Source: Prevotella sp.
Lineage (GTDB): Bacteria; Bacteroidota; Bacteroidia; Bacteroidales; Bacteroidaceae
Direction: 5' to 3'
Length of the DNA stretch: 64,000 nucleotides
Assembly: GCA_017557405.1 (NCBI GenBank)
Contig: JAFYYV010000035.1
Location: 1-64,000, forward strand
Shown: positions 51,921 to 60,755 of the stretch, piece after piece
How positions within the stretch are numbered: position 1 is the stretch's first letter
Layout of the letters: every line of letters starts with the position of its first letter
Notes under the pieces: generated by a model
Told to the model about the DNA's origin: nothing
The model's input: the letters and a program-made list of their open reading frames with translations, nothing else
Database searches by the model: none
Made by a program: the position numbers and the translations under genes

Positions 51921-53044
51921 AAAGAGGTTTATTAGCCATGCTCGCAGTGGGAGTGCTGACGGCATGTAATAATAGTAACAAACAAACGACAGAAAAGGAT
52001 ATGGAACAGAAATTGGAATTGACGCAGGAGTGGGACAAGGTGTTCCCGCTGAGCGATAAGGTGAACCACAAAAAAGTGACGTTTGAAACGCAGTATGGCC
52101 TGACGCTGGCGGCCGACCTCTACACGCCCAAGAGTGCTGAAGGAAAATTTGCCGCCATTGCCGTGAGTGGCCCGTTTGGAGCCATCAAGGAGCAGTCGAG
52201 CGGACTCTATGCCATGCGGATGGCAGAGCGTGGCTTCGTGACGCTGGCCTTCGACCCGTCATATACCGGTGAAAGTAGCGGTGAGCCTCGTCGCACGGCT
52301 TCGCCCGACATCAACACCGAGGACTTCATGGCAGCTGTCGATTACCTGTCAAAACTTGAAAATGTCGATGCCGAGAAGATAGGAGTCATCGGCATCTGCG
52401 GATGGGGAGGCATCGCCCTGAACGCTGCCGCTGCCGACCCGCGTATCAAGGCTACGGTGGCCTCGACGATGTACGATATGACCCGTGTTGGTGGCAACGG
52501 CTACTTTGACAGCGAGGACAAGGAGGAGTCGCGCCATGCGGCCCGTGAAACTCTTGCCAAACAACGTCTTGCAGATCCTATGGCAATGGCTGGTGGTGTT
52601 GTTGACCCACTACCCGATGATGCACCCCAGTTCGTGAAGGACTACTATGATTACTATAAGACTTCGCGCGGCTATCATGCCCGCTCAGGCAACTCAAACG
52701 ATGGCTGGCGCGTCATAGGAACACAGGCATACGCCAATAGTCGTTTTCTCTACTACATCAACGAGATTCGCTCCGCCGTCCTCGTGATGCATGGCGAGAA
52801 GGCTCATTCGCGCTACTTCGGCGAGGCTGCCTATAAATATATGGTGGAAGGTAAGGCCGAGGGCTACAACTTTATTGGCAAACCCAATCCCATGCCTGAG
52901 AACAAGCAGTTGCTCATTATTCCAGGAGCCTCTCACTGCGACCTCTATGATGGTGGTTATACAGAACTCGTCGGCAAGGGTGATGCCAAAAATATGATTC
53001 CTTTTGACAAACTGGAAGCATTCTTCACTCAGTACTTACAATAA
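51917..53044 (+). CDS. Alpha/beta hydrolase lipoprotein (dienelactone hydrolase-like)
   Basis: A 375-residue hydrolase with an N-terminal lipobox (LAMLAVGVLTAC). The nucleophile elbow reads GICGWGG, placing Cys161 where most relatives have Ser; a Cys nucleophile is known in dienelactone hydrolases. The likely acid and His lie in VMHGEKAHSRYFGEAA and IPGASHCDLYDGG. It probably acts on a small ester or lactone at the envelope; the substrate is unknown. Coupled to the cyclophilin-like gene by a 4-bp overlap, a pairing often seen with AraC-type regulators. Confidence 0.85.
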   Translation: MKRGLLAMLAVGVLTACNNSNKQTTEKDMEQKLELTQEWDKVFPLSDKVNHKKVTFETQYGLTLAADLYTPKSAEGKFAAIAVSGPFGAIKEQSSGLYAMRMAERGFVTLAFDPSYTGESSGEPRRTASPDINTEDFMAAVDYLSKLENVDAEKIGVIGICGWGGIALNAAAADPRIKATVASTMYDMTRVGGNGYFDSEDKEESRHAARETLAKQRLADPMAMAGGVVDPLPDDAPQFVKDYYDYYKTSRGYHARSGNSNDGWRVIGTQAYANSRFLYYINEIRSAVLVMHGEKAHSRYFGEAAYKYMVEGKAEGYNFIGKPNPMPENKQLLIIPGASHCDLYDGGYTELVGKGDAKNMIPFDKLEAFFTQYLQ

Positions 53045-53105
53045 GTGGAACACAACTGCGCATCGTCCACAAAAACACCATTTCATTTTAATTCCCATAC
53101 AAAAC

Positions 53106-53140
53106 GGCCATCGAACTCTCGAGAGTTCGGTGGTCTTTTT
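53106..53140. terminator. Terminator between hydrolase and S41 protease genes
   Basis: A 14-bp stem, 53106-53119 with 53122-53135 (GGCCATCGAACTCT with AGAGTTCGGTGGTC, two wobble pairs), then five Ts. It serves the plus-strand hydrolase. Confidence 0.82.
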
Positions 53141-53160
53141 GTTCTTTATGAAGTGTTTTG

Positions 53161-54438
53161 TTACTCATTCCCCTGTTGAATCAGGGAGAGGGCAAATTCC
53201 AACTGAGTGTCGATGCCGGCCATGAAATCGTGCACCGTCTGTGCCACTTCGTGATGGGGAGGTACGCCACGCCCCTCCAACGGGAATCCGCTAGGTGACA
53301 GGCGGGGCTCGCTGGTGGCTACTCGGAAGGAAAGGCCCGAGGGTGATTGGAACGTCTCGGGACGGTTTCCGGTATCGCCGCCTGTGGGACTTCCTACGAG
53401 GATCACCTCGCCACTCTCCCAAAGATCGATGGCGAAACTCTCGGCTGCGGAGAATGTCCGCGTGTCGATAAGCAGATATACCTTTCCACGGTAGGCATCG
53501 GCTCGTGGCTTGAGCGTTTTGTCGTACAGACAATGCGTTTTTTCGTGTTTCAGCAGATATTCGCACAGTTTCTCCCCATTCCAACTGTTGCCGCCTCCGT
53601 TACGGCGTATGTCGATAATCAGATAAGGGAGGTTCTTGACCGATGGATAAAGACTGTCGAACGCCGCTACGACCCCGTTTCTCATGCTGAGGATGGAGAT
53701 GTAGCCAATGGAGTCGCGCAATATCTTTCGCTCGCAAATGGTGGGGTTCATGGAGCCTGTTGCATGGAGCGGCAGCGGAAGAGTGAGGGTATCGCCGCCA
53801 CGAGCCACGGTGATGTTCAGCAAGGTGTCGGTATAGCTTGCTAGCGCTGCTGATGCCGTTCTCAATGCTCTCAGCGCGTCGGTCGAGCCTTCGTGGTTGC
53901 GTATGTTGTCGGCCATCCAGGTGGGAATGTCTTTTCCGTTGATGGCAACAATCTCATCCTTGTCGTGGAATCCATATTTGCGGATGTATTCACCCGGGTT
54001 GTCGAGGAAGAGGCGACCTTCGATGTAGCGTGGATTCGCCCCACCATAATGTTCACAGTTGAAGAATGCACTGGCATGTCCGCAACGCAGGTCGGTGAAA
54101 TACTGCAAGAGCATCATGCCATAGTCGTCGCGCGTCTTTACCGAGTCGCGCAGGCGGGCTGAATAGACATTGTAGAGCGAGTCCATGGAAATACCCTTTT
54201 GGCGGTAGAGGGAGTAGTTTTCGGTCACAATCTGGTGAATGCCGTCAAAGTCGGCCTTCATGGCTTCGCGGTCGTTCGGCAGTTCGTTGAAGGTGATATA
54301 CTCTGGCTCCTGCTCAAAGAGCCGTTGAATAAGTTCGGGATTGCAACGTGCCAGAACGAACAGTGAGCCTATGGCAACGATGAGGAGAACCAAAAGACCC
54401 ACAAGGATCTTGAGGATGATTTTAAATACCCTTTTCAT
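53161..54438 (-). CDS. S41-family (C-terminal processing) peptidase
   Basis: A 425-residue secreted or membrane-anchored protease; an N-terminal helix (ILVGLLVLLIVAIGSLFVLA) precedes a PDZ-like region (YGFHDKDEIVAINGKDIPTW) and the S41 catalytic fold (LPYLIIDIRRNGGGNSWNGE, RTFSAAESFAIDLWESG with the nucleophile Ser). S41 proteases cut exported proteins near their C-termini. It stands alone, 71 bp after the peroxidase gene in the same direction. Confidence 0.88.
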   Translation of the reverse strand: MKRVFKIILKILVGLLVLLIVAIGSLFVLARCNPELIQRLFEQEPEYITFNELPNDREAMKADFDGIHQIVTENYSLYRQKGISMDSLYNVYSARLRDSVKTRDDYGMMLLQYFTDLRCGHASAFFNCEHYGGANPRYIEGRLFLDNPGEYIRKYGFHDKDEIVAINGKDIPTWMADNIRNHEGSTDALRALRTASAALASYTDTLLNITVARGGDTLTLPLPLHATGSMNPTICERKILRDSIGYISILSMRNGVVAAFDSLYPSVKNLPYLIIDIRRNGGGNSWNGEKLCEYLLKHEKTHCLYDKTLKPRADAYRGKVYLLIDTRTFSAAESFAIDLWESGEVILVGSPTGGDTGNRPETFQSPSGLSFRVATSEPRLSPSGFPLEGRGVPPHHEVAQTVHDFMAGIDTQLEFALSLIQQGNE

Positions 54439-54509
54439 AATTTTGTTTGTTAAATCGATATCATAGAGAATGGTGTGGATGATGGAAAACCGCGGCGGAA
54501 GAAGTTCGG

Positions 54510-55160
54510 TTACAAAGTCTTCCCGATGGAGGCGATGATGTCGGCTTCGATGTCGCTGATTTTATCCGTTGGCTCGTAGCGCTTTAACACCTGTCCGTCG
54601 CGGGAAATGAGGAACTTGGTGAAGTTCCACTTGATGTCGGATTTCTTGTCGTAGTCGGCATCCTGTCTGCGAAGCATCCCATCCATCATCTTGCCTCGTT
54701 GGTCGTTGACGTCGAAACCACCGAAGCCTTTCTGCGCCTTCAGCCACACGTAGAGCGGATGAGCACCCTCGCCGTTCACATCAATCTTGTCGAACTGTGG
54801 GAACTGGATGTCGAAGTTGGCCGTGCAGAACTGGTGAATCTCCTGAATGGTGCCCGGGGCCTGCTGTCCGAATTGGTTGCAGGGGAAATCCAAGATCTCC
54901 AGACCCTCGCCGTGATATTTCTCATACAGAGCCTCCAAATCGTTGTACTGCGGTGTGAATCCGCAACGCGTGGCGGTGTTCACTATGAGTAGCAATTTGC
55001 CTTTGTAGTCGGCGAGCGACACATCTTTGCCTGCATCGTCCTTGACGGTGAAACCATACACTGACGTTGCCGGTGCTTCTACCTTGACTGACCTTGAGCT
55101 TTGAGCCGAAAGGGTCAGCACACTTACCATAGCCATGAGGCTTAAAATCATTCTTCTCAT
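54510..55160 (-). CDS. Glutathione peroxidase-like thiol peroxidase, exported
   Basis: A 216-residue protein with a signal peptide (LSLMAMVSVLTLSAQ) and a GPx fold: GKLLLIVNTATRCGFTPQY with the peroxidatic Cys, LDFPCNQFGQQAPGT with the conserved Gln and second Cys, and WNFTKFLISRDGQVLKRY. It has Cys rather than selenocysteine and is likely thioredoxin-dependent, reducing peroxides in the periplasm. A promoter with TATCTTTG (55238-55245) lies about 75 bp upstream. Confidence 0.92.
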   Translation of the reverse strand: MRRMILSLMAMVSVLTLSAQSSRSVKVEAPATSVYGFTVKDDAGKDVSLADYKGKLLLIVNTATRCGFTPQYNDLEALYEKYHGEGLEILDFPCNQFGQQAPGTIQEIHQFCTANFDIQFPQFDKIDVNGEGAHPLYVWLKAQKGFGGFDVNDQRGKMMDGMLRRQDADYDKKSDIKWNFTKFLISRDGQVLKRYEPTDKISDIEADIIASIGKTL

Positions 55161-55237
55161 CTTTGTCTATTTAGTTTTGTTATTACTGTCGCCCTGATTC
55201 TGCATCTACCGAAGTCGATGACTGCGAGCCGACTGTG

Positions 55238-55268
55238 CAAAGATAGTGCAAAATTTCGATTAAGCGAA
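55238..55268 (-). promoter_or_regulatory. Peroxidase gene promoter
   Basis: Minus strand: TTCG at 55265-55268, a 19-bp spacer, TATCTTTG at 55238-55245. The bases GCACTATCTTTGCAC around the -7 box match those at the GH43 promoter. Confidence 0.55.
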
Positions 55269-55385
55269 GAGAATACAAATGTATTTGCATTCTTGAGCGT
55301 GAGAAATTTATCCAAATCGAATACAATACAAAGAAAAATCCCTTTTTTCTTTTATTATCTTTCCCACTACGTGGCCGATGACCGT

Positions 55386-55424
55386 TGGTTGTTGAGGTGC
55401 AGCCTATCTTAAACGGAGTTAAAG
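55386..55424. repeat. Direct repeat copy 1 flanking the GH43 gene
   Basis: A sequence of about 37 bp beginning GTTGAGGTGCAGCC and ending GGAGTTAAAGATA is repeated exactly at 58480-58516. It contains the imperfect hairpin TATCTTAAAC/GTTAAAGATA. Upstream of both copies is a CAATACAAAGAAAAA ... CTTTTTTCTTTTATT stretch. The rest of the 329-bp gap holds only the peroxidase promoter. Confidence 0.75.
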
Positions 55425-55489
55425 ATAGTGATTTATTTCTACAACTCAAAAGGATGGCGTGGAAAATGAGGTTGGAGGCGGAAATCTTT

Positions 55490-58417
55490 TTAGTTGTTGA
55501 CATAATGCAAATAGTCCACATCGATGAAGCCGCTTTCCGAGAGGTCGTTGAAGCAGTAGATGCCGATGCGGTCGCCACGATAGAAGCCCCACGATAGTTG
55601 ATATTGCCCCAGCTCCACAAAGTGGTCGCCATCGAGGCTATAGGAGAACTTGCTCATTCCATCGAGCCCCCATTCGGACTTCAGCCAGAGATGGGACGTG
55701 GGGATGGCAATGCCCTGGCTGCGGTGGTCGTCGTGGGTGAACTCAAGGTGGTTCTGCCCCTGGCGGTTCACGATGCCCAAGGATGCGCTATGGCTGGCGA
55801 AATGGACGAGGCCTGCATGTTGTCCGTCGGTGGTGTGGCTGATGTCGAGCTTCACAATCACCTCGTTGTGCTTGGTGCGGAAAGAGCGTTGTGTGAGGGT
55901 GTTGCCAGCGGTGAGGAAGACGCCCTGCTTCAATGGCTGGAAGGCCTTCAGCCGTAGCCATCCGGGACGTTCGGACAGGGAATACATCTCTTTGCGAGGC
56001 TCGTAGTTCCACTGCCATTGGGGTCCCAGGCGGGCTGCATCGAAGTCGTCGCTGCGCTGCATGCTCAACTGTTCACTCTTCGTTTCAAAGGGCATTTTCG
56101 CCTGCCAAACCATCGTGCCGAGCTCTCCTGAGCTGCGATTGCCTATCATCGGCCAACCATCCACCCATTCCACGGGCAGCAGGCTCATGACGCGTCCACT
56201 CCAGTCGCCCGAACCGTGGTGTGTGAGGAAATACCATTGGCCATCCTTTCCTTCCACGATGCCTCCTTGGTTGGGCTCGTGGGCTTCGCGGCAGGGCAGC
56301 AGCAGTTGTTTCTCCTCCTTGAATCGCCCAGTCAGTTTCTTGTCGCGCTTGGCCATCACATAGCGGCCTATGCCATCGCGGTGCTCACTGAAGATGAGGT
56401 AGTAGTAGCCGTCGTGGTAGATGAGTTTGCTGGCTTCGCGGCCATTGCCTTCATTCAGCAGTCGGGCGGAGCGAAGGTTGATGCTCTTGCCGTCGTCGGC
56501 CATATCGAACATATAGGTCTTGTATCCATCCTTGAAACAGGTGCCAAGGAAATAGCCGCGCCCGCGTGGGTCCCAAATGGCTGTGCAATCGTCCCATCCG
56601 TCTTCCGCCAGCAGGTGGGTGAGGGGCTCCCACGGTCCCTCGACTCGTTCGGCGGAGGTCATGAAGTAGCCTTCGTCGGGTGTGCCGAAAAAGACGTAGA
56701 ACCGACCGTTATGGTATCGCAGCGTACCAGCCCATATTCCTCGTCCGTAGCGGTCCATCTGACGCCAAGTCATGGCGTTGCTGATTGGGCTCAGGTCGCT
56801 CACGGCATGGCCTGCTATCTCCCAGTTGATGAGGTCGCGCGAATGCAGGATGGTCATGCCCGGGGAGAACTGCATGGTGGAGGAGATGGCATAGTAGTCG
56901 TCGCCTACGCGTATGCAATCCAAATCGCTGTAGTCGGCAGGCACAATAGGATTGCGGTACATGGGTGAGGCGGCTCCCCATTCCTGCCAGTCGCCCCATG
57001 CCACATCTTCCTTATCGGACAGGATGCGCCATTCCCAGACGCCTTTCACCCCATGGGTGATGCTGACGCGCAGATATCTATATTCCTTCTGAATGAGGTC
57101 GCTATGAGGTGAGCGTTTTTGCACATCGGCATGTCCTCCACATCGTTCCCATTCCACGCCGTCGGCCGATCCTTCGAGGATGTAGGCATGACCTGCCGTG
57201 GGGCGGACGAAATACAGTTCGCTTTCGTGGACAACCATCGGGCTGCCAAGGTCGGCCATGAGCCAGCAGATGCTATCGGCATCGTGTGCCATCCAGCGTG
57301 AACCGTTAGCGCCATCGATGGCGAAGGCGGCATCGAAATACTCGGTGCGCTGGCAGCGCTCGTCTTTGTTGTGGCGAATCTTCAATGAATCGCGCGTGCT
57401 GGAGGCTTTTATCGCAACGGGATTCAACTCGCGTTTACCGGTCAACCGCCGCAGTTCGCCCACACCGTCCAAGGTGACTTTCACCTGTCGGATGGTTCCA
57501 TCGTCGTTGAACTCGAGCCTATTGACATAGGTCTGTCGGTTGGTGCTTCTTCTGCCGAACTCGAGGAAAGCGAAATAATAGTCATCCCCGTCGTTGAACA
57601 CGCAGCCGTGGCCAGGTCCGAACACGCCTTTTGCGGCATCGGTGGTTGAGACCAGGTCGTTGGCAGGTGTCTCGTAGGGGCCGAGCGGTGATGTGCGGCT
57701 CATCATGTAGTAGTACTCGTAGTGCTCGTCTCCGCCGATGGTGTATAGATAATAGTAGATGCCCTTGCGTTTGAAGAAGATGGGTCCTTCGGAGTACTCT
57801 GTCCGCCGAGTCTGCAGGGTGTGAATCTCTCCCAAAGTCATCATGTCGTCGGCGAGTTTGGCAACATGGCGCATCCCCCAGAAAGCATAGGCTTGTCCAT
57901 CATCGTCGATGAATACCTCGGCATCGATACCACCTCGTTCCTCACCTTGAATCAAGGTCGAGGCTGCGGAGAACGGCTTGCGGAAGACGTCTTCGCCACG
58001 AGCCAGTCGGAAAGGTCCATCGGGATTGTCGGCCACACCCACGTGCATGTAGTGGTTCACCGTTGGATAGATATACCACTTGCCGTCTCGCTCAACAGCC
58101 TTGCTGGGAGCCCAGTATTTCTCCTGCTCGGCAGAAGGGAAGTACGTTCCGTTGAAGCTCCAATGCAGGAAGTCTTTCGATTTCCACACCACGGGAGGAC
58201 CTGAAGTGTCGAGCCCTCGTCCGTAGCCGTCGGTTGTGGCGTAGCAATAGAAGGTGTCGCCTATCTTTTCGATGCTGGCGTCGGCAATCATGTCGGGCAC
58301 CAAAGCATGTCCGAACGGATTGGTGTGCTGCCCGTATGCGGAAATGGACAACAGCCATAGGAACCATGCGATGGCATGGCGGGTCGTTGCATTTTGTGTG
58401 AATGATGGAATATGCAT
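55490..58417 (-). CDS. Tandem GH43-family glycoside hydrolase
   Basis: A 975-residue secreted enzyme with two five-bladed propeller domains. Domain 1 (about residues 35-335): ALVPDMIADASIEKIGD, RGGIDAEVFIDDDGQAYAFW, RRTEYSEGPIFF supply the Asp-Asp-Glu set. A discoidin/F5-8-type module follows (about 350-470), then domain 2 (about 490-770): YRNPIVPADYSDLDCIRVGD, DCTAIWDPRGRGYFLGT, REASKLIYHDGYYYLIFSEH. A DUF1349-like beta-sandwich ends the protein (GFIDVDYLHYVNN). GH43 enzymes remove arabinose, xylose or galactose residues. The start at 58417 is forced by the promoter at 58426-58456. Confidence 0.88.
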   Translation of the reverse strand: MHIPSFTQNATTRHAIAWFLWLLSISAYGQHTNPFGHALVPDMIADASIEKIGDTFYCYATTDGYGRGLDTSGPPVVWKSKDFLHWSFNGTYFPSAEQEKYWAPSKAVERDGKWYIYPTVNHYMHVGVADNPDGPFRLARGEDVFRKPFSAASTLIQGEERGGIDAEVFIDDDGQAYAFWGMRHVAKLADDMMTLGEIHTLQTRRTEYSEGPIFFKRKGIYYYLYTIGGDEHYEYYYMMSRTSPLGPYETPANDLVSTTDAAKGVFGPGHGCVFNDGDDYYFAFLEFGRRSTNRQTYVNRLEFNDDGTIRQVKVTLDGVGELRRLTGKRELNPVAIKASSTRDSLKIRHNKDERCQRTEYFDAAFAIDGANGSRWMAHDADSICWLMADLGSPMVVHESELYFVRPTAGHAYILEGSADGVEWERCGGHADVQKRSPHSDLIQKEYRYLRVSITHGVKGVWEWRILSDKEDVAWGDWQEWGAASPMYRNPIVPADYSDLDCIRVGDDYYAISSTMQFSPGMTILHSRDLINWEIAGHAVSDLSPISNAMTWRQMDRYGRGIWAGTLRYHNGRFYVFFGTPDEGYFMTSAERVEGPWEPLTHLLAEDGWDDCTAIWDPRGRGYFLGTCFKDGYKTYMFDMADDGKSINLRSARLLNEGNGREASKLIYHDGYYYLIFSEHRDGIGRYVMAKRDKKLTGRFKEEKQLLLPCREAHEPNQGGIVEGKDGQWYFLTHHGSGDWSGRVMSLLPVEWVDGWPMIGNRSSGELGTMVWQAKMPFETKSEQLSMQRSDDFDAARLGPQWQWNYEPRKEMYSLSERPGWLRLKAFQPLKQGVFLTAGNTLTQRSFRTKHNEVIVKLDISHTTDGQHAGLVHFASHSASLGIVNRQGQNHLEFTHDDHRSQGIAIPTSHLWLKSEWGLDGMSKFSYSLDGDHFVELGQYQLSWGFYRGDRIGIYCFNDLSESGFIDVDYLHYVNN

Positions 58418-58425
58418 ATCTTGCG

Positions 58426-58456
58426 CAAAGATAGTGCAAATCGAGCACAATACAAA
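58426..58456 (-). promoter_or_regulatory. GH43 promoter, nearly leaderless
   Basis: Minus strand: TTTG at 58453-58456, a 19-bp spacer, TATCTTTG at 58426-58433. The first usable ATG (58417) is 9 bp past the box, so the mRNA would begin within a few bases of the start codon. Confidence 0.65.
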
Positions 58457-58479
58457 GAAAAACGCCTTTTTTCTTTTAT

Positions 58480-58516
58480 TGTTGAGGTGCAGCCTATCTT
58501 AAACGGAGTTAAAGAT
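58480..58516. repeat. Direct repeat copy 2 flanking the GH43 gene
   Basis: Exact second copy of the 37-bp sequence at 55386-55424, in the same orientation, on the upstream side of the GH43 gene. The preceding CAATACAAAGAAAAA/CTTTTTTCTTTTATT segment is repeated too. Confidence 0.75.
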
Positions 58517-58542
58517 AAAAATAGTTGTAAAATGAAAATATA

Positions 58543-58729
58543 TTTGTTTTTTCGCTCGGTTTAAATCGTAACTTTGGCTTCGCCGAACATAGGAGGCACC
58601 TCGGAAATGCGGAAAAGTCTTTCCTCTATTTTTCTTACGCCCCCAACCTTCTAAGCAAGCTTAAGGTGGGAACGAAAGAAAAAAACAAATAAATATATTT
58701 GGCATTTCGCTCGGTTTTCACTATCTTTG
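58543..58729 (+). promoter_or_regulatory. Duplicated promoter region upstream of GH20
   Basis: The proximal promoter is TTTG 58698-58701, a 20-bp spacer, TATCTTTG 58722-58729, 25 bp before the GH20 start. A distal relative has TTTG 58543-58546 and TAACTTTG 58569-58576 (22-bp spacer). Both contain ATATTTG and TTTCGCTCGGTTT in the same positions, so the block seems duplicated. Between them a hairpin (ACCTT/AAGGT around 58652-58674) could end a short transcript from the distal promoter. Confidence 0.6.
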
Positions 58730-58754
58730 TACTCAAACCTAATAACTTGACAGA

Positions 58755-60722
58755 ATGAGAAAAAACTTGCTGATAATCGTTTGTTTGCTGCTGGCCTCGG
58801 TTGCCAGTGCACAGAAGGTGGTGAATCCGCGTCCGTTCACCATCCCTGCCATCCACGAGTGGAAGGGCGGAACGGGGTATGTGGAGGTCAACGGACAGTC
58901 GCGCATCCTTGTTGCCGACGCCCGTTTGCAGAAAGTGGCTGAGCTGCTGGCGGAGGATTTGCTGACGCTGACAGGGCAGAGGCTCACGGTGGTGGCTGGG
59001 AGCAAAGCGGCGAGCGGAGACATCGTGTTCAGCTATAAACCACAAAAAGCGTTGGGCGATGAGGGCTACACCATCGACATCAACAAGCACGTGAGCATTG
59101 CAGCCACCGAGCGCGGAGCCTTGTATGCCGTGCAGACCCTCCTTCAAATGGTAGAAGGAAGTATTTCTTTCCCTCGTGGAAAAATCACTGACAGACCTGA
59201 TTACCGCTTGCGTGGCCTGATGCTCGACTGCGGGCGCAAGTTCATCCCCATCGACTACATGCGGCGTTTGGTGCGCACGATGGCCTACTACAAGATGAAC
59301 ACGCTAGGCGTGCACCTGAACGACAATATCCATTGCAAATATGCGCACGATAACTGGGATGAGACGTATGCCGCCTTCCGCATGGAGAGCGAACGATTTC
59401 CGGGTCTCACCGCCGAGGATGGCCACTATGGGAAGGCTGAGTTCCGACAGTTCGTCCTCGATGCCGCCGAGCTGGGGGTGGAGGTGATTCCCGAGATTGA
59501 CGTGCCTGCCCATAGTCTTGCCTTCTCGCATTACCGCCCCAGCCTGGGCTCGAAGGAGTTCGGCATGGATCATCTGGATTTGACGAATCCTGAGCTCATA
59601 CCCTTCGTTGACAGCGTGTTTGCAGAGTATCTGGAAGGCCTCGAGCCCGTCTTCGCAGGTCCACGCGTACATATCGGAACCGACGAGTACAACAACAAGA
59701 AGCAGGACATCGTGGAGCGCTTCCGTGCACTCGCTGACCACACTATCCGCACCGTGGAGTCGTATGGCAAGCAGGCTGCTTTCTGGGGCTCGCTCACCCA
59801 CGCCCGAGGCACCACGTCCGTGAAGGTGGACAACGTGCTCATGTATGCCTGGTACAACGGATATGCAGACCCCGACTCGATGATGAGACTTGGCTACCAA
59901 CTTGTCAGCATTCCCGACCGCACGCACTACATCGTGCCTGCAGCAGGCTATTATTACGACTACCTGAACATCTCAAACCTCTATAAGAATTGGACGCCTG
60001 CCGTGATTGCACAGGCCACATACCCGGAACGACATCCGCAGATTGAAGGTGGTATGTTCGCCGTGTGGAACGACATTGTGGGCAACGGCATTGCGGTGGC
60101 CGACATCCACCACCGCGTGTTTCCGGCCGTTCAGGTGGTGGCCGAGAAATGTTGGACGGTCGATACCGTGCGCACCTACAACGACTGGCAACGGCTGGCT
60201 GAGGGCATGGGTGAGGCTCCAGGCATCAACGACCTCGGTCGCTATCCGAAGGGCATTGTGATGGAGCAGACGACCGTGAATCCTGGCTCCACCCGCCCGA
60301 TACCTCGGATAGGATGGCCCTACCGCGTGAGCTTTGACATTGAGACCGCTTCTGCCCTCACGGTGGGCAAGGCTGAGGGAGGCGTTGAAACCTGTGGCAC
60401 CGCTCTGTTCCGCAACGACGATGCCGAGTTCTATCTTGCCGACCCTGTAACGGGAAGGTTGGGCTTTGTGCGAGACAACTATCTCTTCACCTTCCGCCAT
60501 TCGTTGCAGCCAGGCGTTCGCGAGCATATCGCCATCGAGGGTACCAACCGAGAGACACGCCTCTATGTCAACGGAAAGCTTGTGGAGACGCTCGGTCCTG
60601 ACAGGCGCTTCTTCAACAAGACGGACGCGTTCAACATCATCCGCACCCTTTGCTTCCCACTCCAGCAGACCGATGCCGCCCTGCGTAGTCGAGTCACGAA
60701 CCTGAAGGTGGAGAGCCTGTAG
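58755..60722 (+). CDS. GH20 beta-N-acetylhexosaminidase-like enzyme
   Basis: A 655-residue secreted GH20 enzyme. Signal peptide to VASAQ; N-terminal GH20b domain (about 40-145) with ALYAVQTLLQM; catalytic barrel from RLRGLMLDCGRKFIPIDYM with the catalytic pair Asp310-Glu311 in HIGTDEYNNK. The region after about 520 is a lectin-like concanavalin fold (YRVSFDIETASALTVGK, LYVNGKLVETLGPD). It should remove terminal N-acetylglucosamine or N-acetylgalactosamine from host or mucin glycans. It is 33 bp upstream of the GH92 gene in the same direction. Confidence 0.9.
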   Translation: MRKNLLIIVCLLLASVASAQKVVNPRPFTIPAIHEWKGGTGYVEVNGQSRILVADARLQKVAELLAEDLLTLTGQRLTVVAGSKAASGDIVFSYKPQKALGDEGYTIDINKHVSIAATERGALYAVQTLLQMVEGSISFPRGKITDRPDYRLRGLMLDCGRKFIPIDYMRRLVRTMAYYKMNTLGVHLNDNIHCKYAHDNWDETYAAFRMESERFPGLTAEDGHYGKAEFRQFVLDAAELGVEVIPEIDVPAHSLAFSHYRPSLGSKEFGMDHLDLTNPELIPFVDSVFAEYLEGLEPVFAGPRVHIGTDEYNNKKQDIVERFRALADHTIRTVESYGKQAAFWGSLTHARGTTSVKVDNVLMYAWYNGYADPDSMMRLGYQLVSIPDRTHYIVPAAGYYYDYLNISNLYKNWTPAVIAQATYPERHPQIEGGMFAVWNDIVGNGIAVADIHHRVFPAVQVVAEKCWTVDTVRTYNDWQRLAEGMGEAPGINDLGRYPKGIVMEQTTVNPGSTRPIPRIGWPYRVSFDIETASALTVGKAEGGVETCGTALFRNDDAEFYLADPVTGRLGFVRDNYLFTFRHSLQPGVREHIAIEGTNRETRLYVNGKLVETLGPDRRFFNKTDAFNIIRTLCFPLQQTDAALRSRVTNLKVESL

Positions 60723-60755
60723 CACGTTGCACATCATCTAATGAAACATGACAGT

